A stretch of DNA of 64,000 nt, taken from NCBI GenBank assembly GCA_009993635.1, contig JAACTC010000009.1:186001-250000 (forward strand), written 5' to 3'. Position 1 is the first letter of the stretch, and each line of letters starts with the position of its first letter. Shown one piece after another: positions 35,129 to 44,771 of the stretch. The notes beneath the pieces were generated by a model. The model was not told where the DNA came from and did no database searches. It saw only the letters and a program-made list of their open reading frames with translations. This DNA comes from Erythrobacter sp. GTDB taxonomy: Bacteria > Pseudomonadota > Alphaproteobacteria > Sphingomonadales > Sphingomonadaceae. The translations under genes were made by a program, and so were the position numbers.

Positions 35129-36058
35129 ATGTCCGACATCGCCTCCGTCTCGCTCGAACGCCCGCTGGAAGACATTGCCCGTGAACTGGGTGAAAGCTTC
35201 GCCGAATTCGGTTTCGGCATCGTGCGCGATCACGGCATTCCCGATGAGCTTGTCGCGCGTGCGGAAGAGGCCAGCCGCGCGTTCTTCGCGCTGCCCGAAG
35301 AGGTGAAGCGCGCCTACAAGATCGAAGGCATCGGCGGTGCGCGCGGCTATACGCCGTTCGGGCAGGAACAGGCGAAAGACGCCACCGTGTTCGACCTGAA
35401 GGAATTTTGGCACGTCGGGCGCGATCTGGGCTCCGATCATGCCCTGGCCGAGTTCATGGAACCCAATGTGTGGCCCGCCGAGGTGCCGCAGTTCGAGGCG
35501 ACCATGCGCGAACTTTACCTCGCCTTCGAGGCAAGCGGACGGCGCATCCTGTCGGCCATCGCGATCCATCTTGGCGAGGACGCGCAGTTCTTCGATCCGA
35601 CGATCGAGGATGGCAATTCGGTGCTGCGCCTGCTGCGCTATCCGCCATTGCCCGAGAATGCGCCCGAGGGTGCGATCCGCGCGGCACCGCATGGCGACAT
35701 CAACGCCATTACGCTGCTGCTGGGCGCGGAAGAGGCCGGGTTGGAACTGCTGACCCGCAAGGGCGAATGGCTTGCGGTCAGCCCGCCGCCGGGCGCGCTT
35801 GCGGTCAATATCGGCGATATGCTGGACCGGCTGACCAATCATCGGCTGCGCTCGACCACCCACCGGGTGGTCAACCCGCTGGGCCAGGCGGTGGGCAGGG
35901 CGCGCTATTCGATGCCGTTCTTCCTCCACTTCCGGCCCGATTTCCTGATCGACCCGCTGCCATCCTGCGTTGCCGATGGCGAAGAGGCAAGCGCGCCCGA
36001 ACCGATCCTGGCGCATGATTTCCTGATGCAGCGACTGCGCGAGATCAAGCTGGCCTGA
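35129..36058 (+). CDS. 2-oxoglutarate/Fe(II)-dependent oxygenase (isopenicillin N synthase-like)
   Basis: A 309-residue double-stranded beta-helix oxygenase with complete iron ligands: H188 and D190 in APHGDINA and H245 in STTHRVVNP, plus the R-x-S co-substrate motif (R259, S261). The N-terminal DIOX_N region (SFAEFGFGIVRDHGI) is present. Members of this broad superfamily hydroxylate or oxidise small molecules; the substrate cannot be told. Immediate linkage to a nucleoside transporter suggests, but does not prove, a nucleoside or base substrate. Confidence 0.87.
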   Translation: MSDIASVSLERPLEDIARELGESFAEFGFGIVRDHGIPDELVARAEEASRAFFALPEEVKRAYKIEGIGGARGYTPFGQEQAKDATVFDLKEFWHVGRDLGSDHALAEFMEPNVWPAEVPQFEATMRELYLAFEASGRRILSAIAIHLGEDAQFFDPTIEDGNSVLRLLRYPPLPENAPEGAIRAAPHGDINAITLLLGAEEAGLELLTRKGEWLAVSPPPGALAVNIGDMLDRLTNHRLRSTTHRVVNPLGQAVGRARYSMPFFLHFRPDFLIDPLPSCVADGEEASAPEPILAHDFLMQRLREIKLA

Positions 36059-36107
36059 GTCGCGGGCTGTGGCCCGGCAAAGGCGGCATTGTTCGAATCA
36101 TCGGGCA

Positions 36108-36178
36108 TGTTGCACTGCGGCAACACCCGGAAAGGCGCGGAAAACAGGCGCTTCGCAAGCCTATTGCAAGAACTGCAA
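36108..36178 (+). repeat. Two related inverted repeats upstream of the TonB-dependent receptor gene
   Basis: TGTTGC-N6-GCAACA occurs at 36108-36125 and TTGCA-N5-TGCAA at 36164-36178. Both have the form TTGC-N6/7-GCAA and are spaced about five helical turns apart, 130-200 bases before the receptor ATG. They may be operators for a repressor; alternatively the first could be a weak transcript end for the upstream oxygenase gene. Confidence 0.45.
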
Positions 36179-36306
36179 CAGTGTGGCGCGATTCCGTAAT
36201 TTGCCTGTCACAAAATTGCCCTTAGGCGCCCTCGACCGGCCTAGGGGGTCGGCCCAATCACATTCTCCGTTCCTCGCTTAGACCGTCTTCACAAGGGATC
36301 TGTTCC

Positions 36307-39300
36307 ATGAAGCTCAAGTATCTGCTGGCAGCTAGCGTTGTCAGCCTCTCCGCCGCAACGATGATGCCCGCGCCGCTGGCCGCGCAAGAGACCACATCGG
36401 GCATTACGGGTGCCGTGACTGACGAGAGCGGCAATGCTCTGCCGGGTGCGACGGTCGTCCTGACCGACACGCGCACGGGCCGCACCAGCACTGCAACCAC
36501 CTCTAGCCAGGGAACCTTCAACTTCCGCACGCTGGAAGTCGGCGGCCCCTACACCGTGGTCGTGAACGCCGACGGTTATCAGGGCGAGCGCGTCGAAGGC
36601 ATTGCAATCAGCCTTTCGGACACGCGAGCCCTGCGGTTCCAACTGGCGACGGACGCATCTGCCATTGTCGGCAACGAAATCGTTGTGACCGCTTCCTCGG
36701 TCAGCGCCCCCGCGCTGGCACTCGGCCCGGGCAGCTCGTTCAACCTCGATACGCTCGAGGAAATGCCCACGATCAACCGCGACATTCGCGATGTGATCGC
36801 GCTTGATCCGCGCGTCACCTTCGACTCCGGCTTCCCGGACGACAATGGCGCCGTTTCGTGCCTCGGCGCTTCGGAGCGCAACAACTCGCTGACGATCGAC
36901 GGTGTCCGCATCGATGATGGCTTCGGTCTTGGCAGCACGCCTTTCCCCTCCGAAGCACAGCCTTTCCCGTTCGAGGCACTGTCCTCGGTCTCGGTGGAAT
37001 TTGCACCGTTCGACGTTCAGTACGGCCTCTTCTCGGGCTGTAACATCAACGTCGTCACCAAGTCCGGTTCGAACGACTTCTTCGGCGGTGGCTATTTCTT
37101 CTACAACGACGACAGCCTGATCGGCGAAAAGGTCGACGGTCGCAACGTCAGCCTCGGCAAGTTCGAGACCAAGAAGTACGGCGGCTACGTCGGCGGCCCG
37201 ATCCTCAAGGATCGCCTCTTCTTCTTCGTAAGCTACGACCGTGAAGACGGTTCGCGTGGTGAGGACGACGGCCCGCTCGGTTCGGGTGCGGCGAACGAAG
37301 CGCAGAGGGTCACGCAGGCCGAAATCCAGCAGGTTCAGGATATCCTCCAGAACGTGTACGGTTTCGATGCGGGCGACGTGGTCACCTCGCTGCCCAACAG
37401 CACCGAACGTTTGTTTGCGCGTATCGACGCCAACATCTCCGACCGTCACCGCCTCGCGTTCAGCTACGGCCTGACGCGCGAAGACTTCGTCAGCTCGGGC
37501 GAAGGCTCGAACGCACGTTTCAACGAAATCGCGCTGTCCTCGAACTTCTACCAGTCCGGCAACAAGATCGACAATTACTCGGCCCGCCTGTTCTCCGACT
37601 GGACGGACAACTTCTCGACCGAGATTCGTCTGTCGCGCCTCGAGAACCGCGACGTGCAGGACAGCCTCGGCGGCACCGATTTCCAGCAGTTCGAGATCAC
37701 GACTCCTTCGGGCGGCACGGTCTTCGTCGGCCCTGACCGGTTCCGTCAGCGCAATGATCTGGAAACCACGACCGATCAGGCCAAGATTGCCGGCTACCTT
37801 GATGCGGGAAATCACTTCTTCACCATCGGTGCGGAATATGATCGCTTCGACGTGCTGAACCTGTTCGTCCAAGACGGCACGGGTACGGCCACTTTCGACA
37901 GCTTTGCCGATCTTCAGTCCGGTACGCCGAGCGACTTCGTGATCCGCGTTCCGGTTAGCGGGAATATCGACGACGCGACTGCCCTGTTCGAGCGCGAGAT
38001 CTTCACCGTCTACGCACAGGACGAATGGCAGCTGACGCCGGACTTCCTGTTCCAGTACGGCCTGCGCTACGATTTCTACAATGGCGGCTCCAAGCCTGCT
38101 CCGAATGCCACCTTCCGGCAGCGTTACGGCTTTTCGAACCAGACCGCGTTCGACCAGCTCGACGTCCTCCAGCCGCGTGTGGGCTTCCGCTACGATGCCG
38201 GCAATCTGGGCCTTGGCGGCTACACCGTCGTTCGCGGCGGCGTCGGCATCTTCTCCGGTGGCGATCCGACCGTCCTGTTCGCCAACAGCTACACGAACAA
38301 CGGCATCACGCTCGACGACGTGTTCCTGAGCGAGATCCAGGGTGCAGGGATCACCAACTTCCTGGGTGCAGGCGTTCAGGATAACGTCCTTCCGCTGGCA
38401 GTTGCCGGTGACGGCGAAGTCAACGCAATCGACCCGGATTTCGAGATCCCGCGGGTTCTGCGTGCGAATATCGGCTTCGAACACCAGTTCGACTTCGGCC
38501 CGTCGCTGATGGTCGACTACATCTACTCGAAGAACGAGAATCCGCTGTTCATCCAGGATCTCACGCTGGCACAGATCGGCATGGCCCCCGATGGTCGTCC
38601 GCTTTATCGCCAGGTCGACTTCCTAGATCCCGATTGCGCAATCAATCCGGCCGGTGCGGCGTGCTCGGCGCGGACCACCAGCGACTACCTGCTGACCAAT
38701 GGCAAGGGTGGCCGCGGCCACGTCGCCAGCATCAGTCTGCGGGACAGCTGGCCGCAGGGCGGTGCGTTCCTCGGTGTCGGGGGCGATATCACGCTCGGCT
38801 ACTCGTATTCGGACGTGACGGAAATCCAGCCGCTCACCTCGAGCCGTGCGGTGTCGAACTTCGGGAACTTCTCGAAGATCGACGTGAACAACCCGCAGGC
38901 GAGCCGTTCGAACGCGTCGCGTTCGCACAACGCGATTTTCCGTCTGAACCTCGAAAAGGATCTGTTTGGCGAGAACACCACCGAGTTCACCTTCTTCCTG
39001 AAGTACCGGACCGGCCAGCCTTACAGCTACAACTTCGATACGCCGGGTGCCTTCAATCCGTTCGGCGACTCGAACGCCTTCGAAGATCGCGTCCTGCTGT
39101 ATGTGCCGGCCGAGAATGACCCGACCGTCACCTACGCACCGGGCTTCGATCTCGCGGCGTTCAACGAGTACATTCAAGCCAGTGGTTTGGACGAATTCCG
39201 TGGCTCGATCGTTCCGCGGAACGCGTTCGCGACCGGCGACTACTGGGATCTGGACCTGCGCTTCAGCCAGGAACTGCCCGGCTTCTTCGGAACCGACCGC

Positions 39301-39540
39301 TTCAAGCTGATCGTCGACGTCGAGAACGCGTTGAACCTGATCGACAGCAGCTGGAATACGCTGCGAGACGTCTCGTTCGAGTATAATGTGCCGATCGTGC
39401 AAACGCGCGTTAACGGCGCCGGCCAGTACGAGTTCGTCAATTTCGTCGATCCGCGTAGCGGCACCGATCTGGTTCCGCTCAGCACCAGCACCGGACCGTC
39501 GGTATGGCAGATCCAGCTGGGCGTTCGCTACGAATTCTAA
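36307..39540 (+). CDS. Oar-like TonB-dependent receptor
   Basis: A 1077-residue outer-membrane protein. A signal peptide (residues 1-26, ending PLAAQE) is followed by a carboxypeptidase-regulatory-like Ig domain (about residues 31-110; GITGAVTDESGNALPGATVV), a plug domain (about 125-245) and a large beta-barrel ending in an aromatic/Phe residue (VRYEF). This architecture is that of Oar/OmpA-related receptors common in sphingomonads and myxobacteria. Substrate is unknown. It has its own terminator and is followed by tonB. Codon use looks slightly different from neighbours (more GTC/ATC, fewer GCG), consistent with high expression. Confidence 0.92.
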   Translation: MKLKYLLAASVVSLSAATMMPAPLAAQETTSGITGAVTDESGNALPGATVVLTDTRTGRTSTATTSSQGTFNFRTLEVGGPYTVVVNADGYQGERVEGIAISLSDTRALRFQLATDASAIVGNEIVVTASSVSAPALALGPGSSFNLDTLEEMPTINRDIRDVIALDPRVTFDSGFPDDNGAVSCLGASERNNSLTIDGVRIDDGFGLGSTPFPSEAQPFPFEALSSVSVEFAPFDVQYGLFSGCNINVVTKSGSNDFFGGGYFFYNDDSLIGEKVDGRNVSLGKFETKKYGGYVGGPILKDRLFFFVSYDREDGSRGEDDGPLGSGAANEAQRVTQAEIQQVQDILQNVYGFDAGDVVTSLPNSTERLFARIDANISDRHRLAFSYGLTREDFVSSGEGSNARFNEIALSSNFYQSGNKIDNYSARLFSDWTDNFSTEIRLSRLENRDVQDSLGGTDFQQFEITTPSGGTVFVGPDRFRQRNDLETTTDQAKIAGYLDAGNHFFTIGAEYDRFDVLNLFVQDGTGTATFDSFADLQSGTPSDFVIRVPVSGNIDDATALFEREIFTVYAQDEWQLTPDFLFQYGLRYDFYNGGSKPAPNATFRQRYGFSNQTAFDQLDVLQPRVGFRYDAGNLGLGGYTVVRGGVGIFSGGDPTVLFANSYTNNGITLDDVFLSEIQGAGITNFLGAGVQDNVLPLAVAGDGEVNAIDPDFEIPRVLRANIGFEHQFDFGPSLMVDYIYSKNENPLFIQDLTLAQIGMAPDGRPLYRQVDFLDPDCAINPAGAACSARTTSDYLLTNGKGGRGHVASISLRDSWPQGGAFLGVGGDITLGYSYSDVTEIQPLTSSRAVSNFGNFSKIDVNNPQASRSNASRSHNAIFRLNLEKDLFGENTTEFTFFLKYRTGQPYSYNFDTPGAFNPFGDSNAFEDRVLLYVPAENDPTVTYAPGFDLAAFNEYIQASGLDEFRGSIVPRNAFATGDYWDLDLRFSQELPGFFGTDRFKLIVDVENALNLIDSSWNTLRDVSFEYNVPIVQTRVNGAGQYEFVNFVDPRSGTDLVPLSTSTGPSVWQIQLGVRYEF

Positions 39541-39571
39541 TTCGTAAGCGGTCGGTCAGACCGATTTGAAA

Positions 39572-39618
39572 GCGGCGGCTTCCTCCCCCCGAAAGGGGGT
39601 GAGGGGGCCGCCGTTTTT
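39572..39618 (+). terminator. Rho-independent terminator of the receptor gene
   Basis: A long stem with GCGGCGGC at 39572-39579 pairing with GCCGCCG near 39607-39613, an inner CCCCCC/GGGGGG stem closed by a GAAA tetraloop, and TTTTTC after it. It lies 31 bases beyond the receptor stop codon. Confidence 0.88.
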
Positions 39619-39670
39619 CGTTGCCGCGCAAGATCGGAACCCGTCCCCGGCGCGCGGAGTTCCAACAGGC

Positions 39671-40414
39671 ATGGACGATGATGCGCGGGGATTTTCTAAC
39701 GCCGGACACCGGCCGAGCGTGCCCGTGCTGGCAGGCATCGTCGCGCTGCACGTCGCGCTGTTCTACGGCCTGATCCAGGCGCTCGCACCCAATCTGGTGG
39801 CCGACACGTTCGGCCCGCAGATGTCCGCGTTCAATCTGGACCTGCCCCCGCCACCGACGCCAACCCCCGAAGCATCGCAGAGCGCGGGCCCTCCCGAGGA
39901 CGCACCCGGGGCGCAGGGCGATCCGGGCGAACGCGCCACCCCGCGCGAGGTCAGCGCGCCCGAACCCCCCATCGTGCTGCCCAGCCGTACCGCCGCCCCG
40001 CGCGCCGCATCGACCGGCAATGCCGATCGGTCCGGCGCGGCCGACGCGGGCGATGGCACGGGTGCTTCGGGCAGCGGCGACGGCACCGGTGCGGGTGGCC
40101 AGGGGCAGGGCAGCGGCGGCGGGGGAATCGCAGTCGAGCCGGTCCTGGCCCGATCGATCACCGATGTTTCGGCCTTTCCGATCCCGCCCGGCGGGCGTCA
40201 GGCGCGGGTGGGCAAGCAGACCTTCGTCATGCTCGATGTGAATGCACAGGGGCGGGTCACCGGCTGCCGGGTGACGCGGTCCAGCGGCTTTCCCGACACC
40301 GATGCCAAGGTGTGCGAGCTGGCCTATCGGCAGATCCGGTTCGAGCCGGCGCGCGACTCGGCGGGCAATGCAGTGCCCGCACGGTTTCACTACGCGCAGA
40401 GGTTCTTCGAATAG
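39671..40414 (+). CDS. tonB: TonB energy-transducer protein
   Basis: A 247-residue protein with one N-terminal membrane helix (about residues 18-38), a Pro/Ala/Gly/Ser-rich periplasmic spacer (about 55-155) and a C-terminal TonB domain (VMLDVNAQGRVTGCRVTRSS, then CELAYRQIRFEPARD). The conserved SGFPDTD and YRQIRF pattern is typical of the family. It probably energises the receptor encoded just upstream. ExbB and ExbD genes are not adjacent. Confidence 0.88.
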   Translation: MDDDARGFSNAGHRPSVPVLAGIVALHVALFYGLIQALAPNLVADTFGPQMSAFNLDLPPPPTPTPEASQSAGPPEDAPGAQGDPGERATPREVSAPEPPIVLPSRTAAPRAASTGNADRSGAADAGDGTGASGSGDGTGAGGQGQGSGGGGIAVEPVLARSITDVSAFPIPPGGRQARVGKQTFVMLDVNAQGRVTGCRVTRSSGFPDTDAKVCELAYRQIRFEPARDSAGNAVPARFHYAQRFFE

Positions 40415-40435
40415 CGTATAGCTCCCGGGCCGGCG

Positions 40436-43000
40436 TCAGGCCGCGTCGTCGCTCGCCCCGATCGCCTTGCTCAGATCGGCCTTATCATACGGCTTCTTCA
40501 GGATGGCCTTGGCGCCCAGTTCCTCGAAACGGACTTCCTTCGCGCTGTAACCCGTCGCCAGCACGAAGGGTACGCCGCGCCGCGCCAGCTCGCGCGCAAC
40601 CGGTTCACTCGATTCCTCGCCCAGATTGAAATCCAGCACTGCGAATTCGGGGTTATCGTTTTCGAGAGCGCGCAGAGCCTGGGTCACGCTGCCGGAGACC
40701 AGCACTTCCTTTACGCCCAGCTCGCGCAACATCTCTTCGGTGTCGAGCGCGATGATCATGTTGTCTTCGATCAGCAGAACGCGCTCGGGCATTCCGGCAT
40801 CGCCCATACCGGCGGACGCATCCGCGCCATGGTCGATGTGACTGGTCATCTCGTATTCCTTCTCCGCATCCTGAAGATACCGCGCCGGCACGACGAACCG
40901 AGCCTTTACGCCTCCCAAGGCAAATTCCACATCCGCTTCGCCCTGCAGCTCGTGCGGGATCGACTGATCGATAATCGTGGTGCCGAAGCCGCGGCGGCTC
41001 GGCGCGCGCACGGGCGGCCCGCCACGCTCGGCCCAGCGCAGTTCCAGATCACCATTGTCCAGCCGCGAAAGCGCGATCAGCAGGTCGCCCGACTGGTCCG
41101 ACAGGCTGCCATACTTCGCCGAATTGGTGATCATCTCGTGCAGCACCAGCGCCATAACCGTGTAGGCCTGCGGGGCGATCAGCACATCGGCCCCTTCGAC
41201 CGAAAGCCGATCGGTCTTGGACCCGAGATAGGCCTCCGCCTCGTCGGCGATCAGCTTCTTGAGCGATGTTGGCCCCCAGTTGTCGCGCGTGAGATTGTCG
41301 TGCGCCGCGGCCAGCGCGCCAATCCGGCCACCGATCAGCTTCGTGAGTGTAACCGCATCGCCGGTTTCGTGGCGCGACTGGTTCACCAGCCCGCGGATGA
41401 GGTTGAGGATATTGCGCACGCGGTGGTTCAGTTCCGCGATCAGCAGATCCTGCTGTTCGCCGGCCCGCTTGCGCTCCTGCGCGGCAGCGTCAGTCAGCCG
41501 CAGGATCACTTCGAGCAGCGTGATGCGCAGCGTTTCGGCGAGGTCGCATTCCGCCTGCGTCCAGTCGGCGCTGCGCCCCTCGACCGTTTGTTGCCACGCG
41601 GCAAAGCTCTTGCGCGGAACAAGACGGTCCCCTTCCGCGCCGCGTTCGACCGATTTGTCCGGGTTGCCCGCCCAGGTTACGACCTGCTTGAGCTCGCGCC
41701 GCCAGAGGATGAAATAGTCGCGCGCCTGGCGCGAAACCGGAATGATCAGCGCGCCCGCCGCCCGCGCCGCAAAAGCCGATGCCTCCGGAATCACGCTCGA
41801 AAGATCGGTTCGGGCGAGGATGCGCCCGGCCGGGCCACTGTTGAGCGCGGGCAGGATCTGGCGGAACTCGTCTTCGGAAGGCGCGTGTCCGCTTGCCCGG
41901 TAATCGCCGTCGACGAAGATGCTTGCCCCGTCATGCGGGATCGAGCCGCCGATTGTCTGGCCGATCTGTTCCAGCGTCTCGCGCAGGTCCGCGCCTGCGG
42001 CCAGCTGGGTCATCAGCCGTTCGTGCAGAGTCTGCCCCAGCGCGCGGCGCGCGGCCCCGCTATCGTGCACCGCCCGGTCGAGCGTCAGCGAGAAGAGCTG
42101 CGAGAACACCTCCGCCGCCGTCCGGTTGGAGAAGGGCAGCGCACGCGGACGATAGTGGTGGCATGCAAACAGGCCCCACAGGCGACCGCGCACGATGATC
42201 GAAATCGAAAGCGAGGCGCGCACGCCCATGTTGCGCAGGTATTCGATATGGATCGGCGAGACCGACCGCAGGGTAGACAGGCTGAGGTCGATCGGATCGC
42301 CATCGAGCCGCTGCTCCGGTACCACCGGCACGGGGGTATCGTTTACATCCGCGATAATCCGCAGCCGATTGCGCAGGTAGAGCTCGCGCGCCTGCTGGGG
42401 AATATCGCTTTTGGGGTAGCGCAGCCCGGAATAGCTATCGACCGCGTTATCGCGCGCCTCCGCGATGACTTCTCCCGAACCGTCGGGCAGGAAGCGGTAG
42501 ACCATCACGCGATCGAATTCGAGCAGTGCCTTGAGTCGCTTCGCTGCGGCCTGGCACAGTTCCTCGACTCCCTCGATACCCTCCAGCCGGTTCATCATCG
42601 GCCGGATCGAGGCGACGTGATTGCCGAAGCCCGCCGGATCGTGCCGCTCGAACTCGAGCACCAGCAGCCCATCGGTGCGATGGATCGAGCAGTCGAACCG
42701 ATTTTCTCCGGTTCCCAGCGCGGCGACCGAAAACAGCCGTTCGCTGTCGTCCGGTTCCTCCAGCCATTTGGCTGCGTCCCGGATGGCTTCCAGTGTCCGC
42801 TCCGGCAGGATGGAGCCCAGCGCATCCCCTCGGGCGATCGCTTCCAGACCGAGGAATTCGGCAGCGTTCGCGGAATAATGGGCAACGACATAGTCCGACG
42901 AGACGATCAGCATCGCGCCGAAAGACTGGATATGACCCAGCTGGTGAATCGGTTCGCGGTCGCAGGATGTCAGGTCGATCTGGCTTGCCGAATGGCTCAT
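40436..43000 (-). CDS. bphP: Bacteriophytochrome with HWE histidine kinase and fused response regulator
   Basis: An 854-residue light sensor. The chromophore Cys13 sits in LTSCDREPIH. The PAS-GAF-PHY core has SDIPQQAR (about 198-205), SPIHIEYLRNMGV with His251, and the PHY tongue VPRKSFAAW (461-469). The kinase is HWE type: His526 in AELNHRVRN and the WAE motif at 656-658. A C-terminal receiver domain has acceptor Asp790 (AVLDFNLGE) and the KKP Lys near 836. It senses red/far-red light through biliverdin. The start at 43000 overlaps the bphO stop by ATGA, so cofactor synthesis and sensor are coupled. Confidence 0.95.
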   Translation of the reverse strand: MSHSASQIDLTSCDREPIHQLGHIQSFGAMLIVSSDYVVAHYSANAAEFLGLEAIARGDALGSILPERTLEAIRDAAKWLEEPDDSERLFSVAALGTGENRFDCSIHRTDGLLVLEFERHDPAGFGNHVASIRPMMNRLEGIEGVEELCQAAAKRLKALLEFDRVMVYRFLPDGSGEVIAEARDNAVDSYSGLRYPKSDIPQQARELYLRNRLRIIADVNDTPVPVVPEQRLDGDPIDLSLSTLRSVSPIHIEYLRNMGVRASLSISIIVRGRLWGLFACHHYRPRALPFSNRTAAEVFSQLFSLTLDRAVHDSGAARRALGQTLHERLMTQLAAGADLRETLEQIGQTIGGSIPHDGASIFVDGDYRASGHAPSEDEFRQILPALNSGPAGRILARTDLSSVIPEASAFAARAAGALIIPVSRQARDYFILWRRELKQVVTWAGNPDKSVERGAEGDRLVPRKSFAAWQQTVEGRSADWTQAECDLAETLRITLLEVILRLTDAAAQERKRAGEQQDLLIAELNHRVRNILNLIRGLVNQSRHETGDAVTLTKLIGGRIGALAAAHDNLTRDNWGPTSLKKLIADEAEAYLGSKTDRLSVEGADVLIAPQAYTVMALVLHEMITNSAKYGSLSDQSGDLLIALSRLDNGDLELRWAERGGPPVRAPSRRGFGTTIIDQSIPHELQGEADVEFALGGVKARFVVPARYLQDAEKEYEMTSHIDHGADASAGMGDAGMPERVLLIEDNMIIALDTEEMLRELGVKEVLVSGSVTQALRALENDNPEFAVLDFNLGEESSEPVARELARRGVPFVLATGYSAKEVRFEELGAKAILKKPYDKADLSKAIGASDDAA

Positions 43001-43563
43001 GCGGCCACCGCCATCAGCTGGTTCTCCGTCTCCTGAAGAAAATGCGCGAAGACCGCCTTTGCGCCTTGTTCCGCAGCAGGATTGGCCTCCGTCTTCTCCA
43101 GAACCGGCCGCAGGGCCTTGAAGTAGTCGGGCATCGCGGTGTCGCGCAGAAACGCCATCGGCCAGTTTTCCGGCGCCCGCCTGGCAAGATCGCGCTCCGT
43201 CATGCGGTTGCCAAGCGAGGAACCGGCGAGCACCCAGGCCGCCCCAAGCCACGCGTCCGCTCCGGATGGAGCATTGGTAAAGGTGGGTGCGGTATCCCTG
43301 ACTTCGGGATAGCCGAGCCAGTCGAGATCGCGGCGAAGCAGGCCGGTAACCGCGGGTGGCAGCCATTCACCCGGCGCAGTGCAGGCAAGCCATTGTTCAA
43401 CCCCTGCGCGTGCGCGCAATTGCACGCTCAAAAAGCGCGCATAGTCCCGCCGCTCGGCGAGATCGAGTGCGCCGAGTGCAGCGTCCAGTGCTTCGTGATC
43501 GTCTTGCGTTGCAGCGCGCAGGCTGGCGCGCAACGCGGGTGCAGGAGTGCACCGTGCATGCAT
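42997..43563 (-). CDS. bphO: Heme oxygenase (biliverdin-producing)
   Basis: A 188-residue helical protein with the proximal His23 in ATQDDHEALDA and the Gly-containing distal helix AAWVLAGSSLGNRM. It opens heme to biliverdin, the chromophore of the phytochrome encoded downstream. Ribosome binding site GGAGAAGGA precedes the ATG. Length is at the small end of bacterial heme oxygenases, as is usual for BphO. Confidence 0.9.
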   Translation of the reverse strand: MHARCTPAPALRASLRAATQDDHEALDAALGALDLAERRDYARFLSVQLRARAGVEQWLACTAPGEWLPPAVTGLLRRDLDWLGYPEVRDTAPTFTNAPSGADAWLGAAWVLAGSSLGNRMTERDLARRAPENWPMAFLRDTAMPDYFKALRPVLEKTEANPAAEQGAKAVFAHFLQETENQLMAVAA

Positions 43564-43635
43564 TTGCGCGTTCCTTCTCCGTCCAAAAAATCGACCCGCG
43601 TACCACCAACCTGAGTCAGCGACGCAAGATCGATA

Positions 43636-43661
43636 AACCCCGGGCAGCTAGCCAAGGTTCC
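43636..43661 (-). promoter_or_regulatory. Possible general-stress (EcfG-type) promoter of bphO-bphP
   Basis: On the minus strand GGAAC (43661-43657) is followed after 17 bases by GGTT (43639-43636). The alphaproteobacterial EcfG consensus is GGAAC-N16/17-CGTT, so one base differs. The predicted leader would be about 65 bases. Suggestive only. Confidence 0.35.
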
Positions 43662-43680
43662 CTAGGTAACAAATATCAAG

Positions 43681-43995
43681 TCAGGTTTTCGACGACGGCC
43701 CGGTTAATAGCTTGCTGCCCTTTTCGGAAACGGCGGCAGCGATCAGCGGTTTGAAGAAAGAAAGCATCGGTGGCAGGTCCAGCTCCACCACCACCTGCGT
43801 GTCTTCGATCGTCACCGTGGTGCGCACGGTCTGCCCCATCGCGGCGACCGCCAGCTTCATGCAGTCTTCGTTCGGCCACTCGGTCGTCACTTCGGCAGCG
43901 CCGCCGGGCAGATGAGCCGGAAGCTCGGGGATGCGCTCGCGCAGGCGGCGGCGAACCTCTTCCTTCGGCAGGTTGTGCTGGACGGGGACGCGCAT
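43681..43995 (-). CDS. Polyhydroxyalkanoic acid system family protein
   Basis: A 104-residue soluble protein resembling the small PHA-system (granule-region) family: MRVPVQHNLPKEEVRRRLRE, central beta strands with WPNEDCMKLAVAAMGQTV, then VELDLPPMLSFFKPLIAAA. Family members are linked to polyester granules by gene context only; biochemical role is unknown. It overlaps the preceding membrane-protein gene by one base and ends the telA operon. Confidence 0.7.
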   Translation of the reverse strand: MRVPVQHNLPKEEVRRRLRERIPELPAHLPGGAAEVTTEWPNEDCMKLAVAAMGQTVRTTVTIEDTQVVVELDLPPMLSFFKPLIAAAVSEKGSKLLTGPSSKT

Positions 43996-44771
43996 CAGCT
44001 GCCCGCATCCTGGCGCGGTTCGCCGGAAGACGTTTCATCGCCGCCCGGCCCCGAGCCGTAACGGTAGCCGAGGTAGCGATGCTGCACGGCCAGATCGTCG
44101 AGCGCACCATCGGCGATCTTGCGATTGATCGAATCGATCTCCCCACTGATCCTGGACAGGCCCTCCACCAGCCGTTCGTCGGCCGTGGCGCCGGCATGCG
44201 TTTCGTGCCGCATCGCGGCAGGCACGCGGGTATAGCTCTGCACCATCTCGGGCAGCGTTTCGCCGACCAGCTCGCGGATGTCGCGGATCGAATCGTGTCC
44301 GGCGGGCGCGGTTTCGAGCTGCTGGCCGAGCAGGTCGAGCTTTACTCCCAGATCGTCCACCAGCGTCACCGCCGGGGCAGGCAGGGCTGGCCGCTGCGCT
44401 TCCAGCCACAGCTCGGTGCGGGCGACCATCTGGCGGGGCGTCCCCTTGTTGAGATCGCCCGCCTGCGGGATCGAGATACGCGGGAAGACCGAGAAGATCC
44501 CCGCCGCTGCAAGCAGCGCAAAGAATGTCAGGACTATGCCGACGAAGCCGATGCCGTCGATCACGATCCCCGCAATCGTCGCAAGCGCAAGGATGGCCGC
44601 CGCTGCAATCACGATGTTGCGCAGTTTCTTGAGCCGGTGCCGGTTGCGCGCCTGGGCCGATTCCCGCCCGATCGGGCTGACGCGCCGATGCCGCCCGCCG
44701 CTGCGGTTCTCGACCAGCAGCTGGCGGCTGTCGTCCATGATCCGGTCGCTGAAACGGGTCAGATCGGCCAC
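43995..44771 (-). CDS. XpaC-like two-helix membrane protein
   Basis: A 258-residue protein starting at a GTG directly after the telA stop. A basic N-terminal region (about residues 20-50) precedes two hydrophobic helices (about 52-95) and a C-terminal helical, acidic part. The layout and its constant pairing with TelA match the XpaC (5-bromo-4-chloroindolyl phosphate hydrolysis) family. No catalytic residues are visible, so a structural membrane role is more likely. Confidence 0.6.
   Translation of the reverse strand: MADLTRFSDRIMDDSRQLLVENRSGGRHRRVSPIGRESAQARNRHRLKKLRNIVIAAAAILALATIAGIVIDGIGFVGIVLTFFALLAAAGIFSVFPRISIPQAGDLNKGTPRQMVARTELWLEAQRPALPAPAVTLVDDLGVKLDLLGQQLETAPAGHDSIRDIRELVGETLPEMVQSYTRVPAAMRHETHAGATADERLVEGLSRISGEIDSINRKIADGALDDLAVQHRYLGYRYGSGPGGDETSSGEPRQDAGS

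Noticed and set aside
42997..43366. Possible fusion of heme oxygenase with the phytochrome
   Set aside because: The open frame extends upstream of the phytochrome ATG, but the heme oxygenase is in another frame with a clear stop and an ATGA junction. They are two genes.
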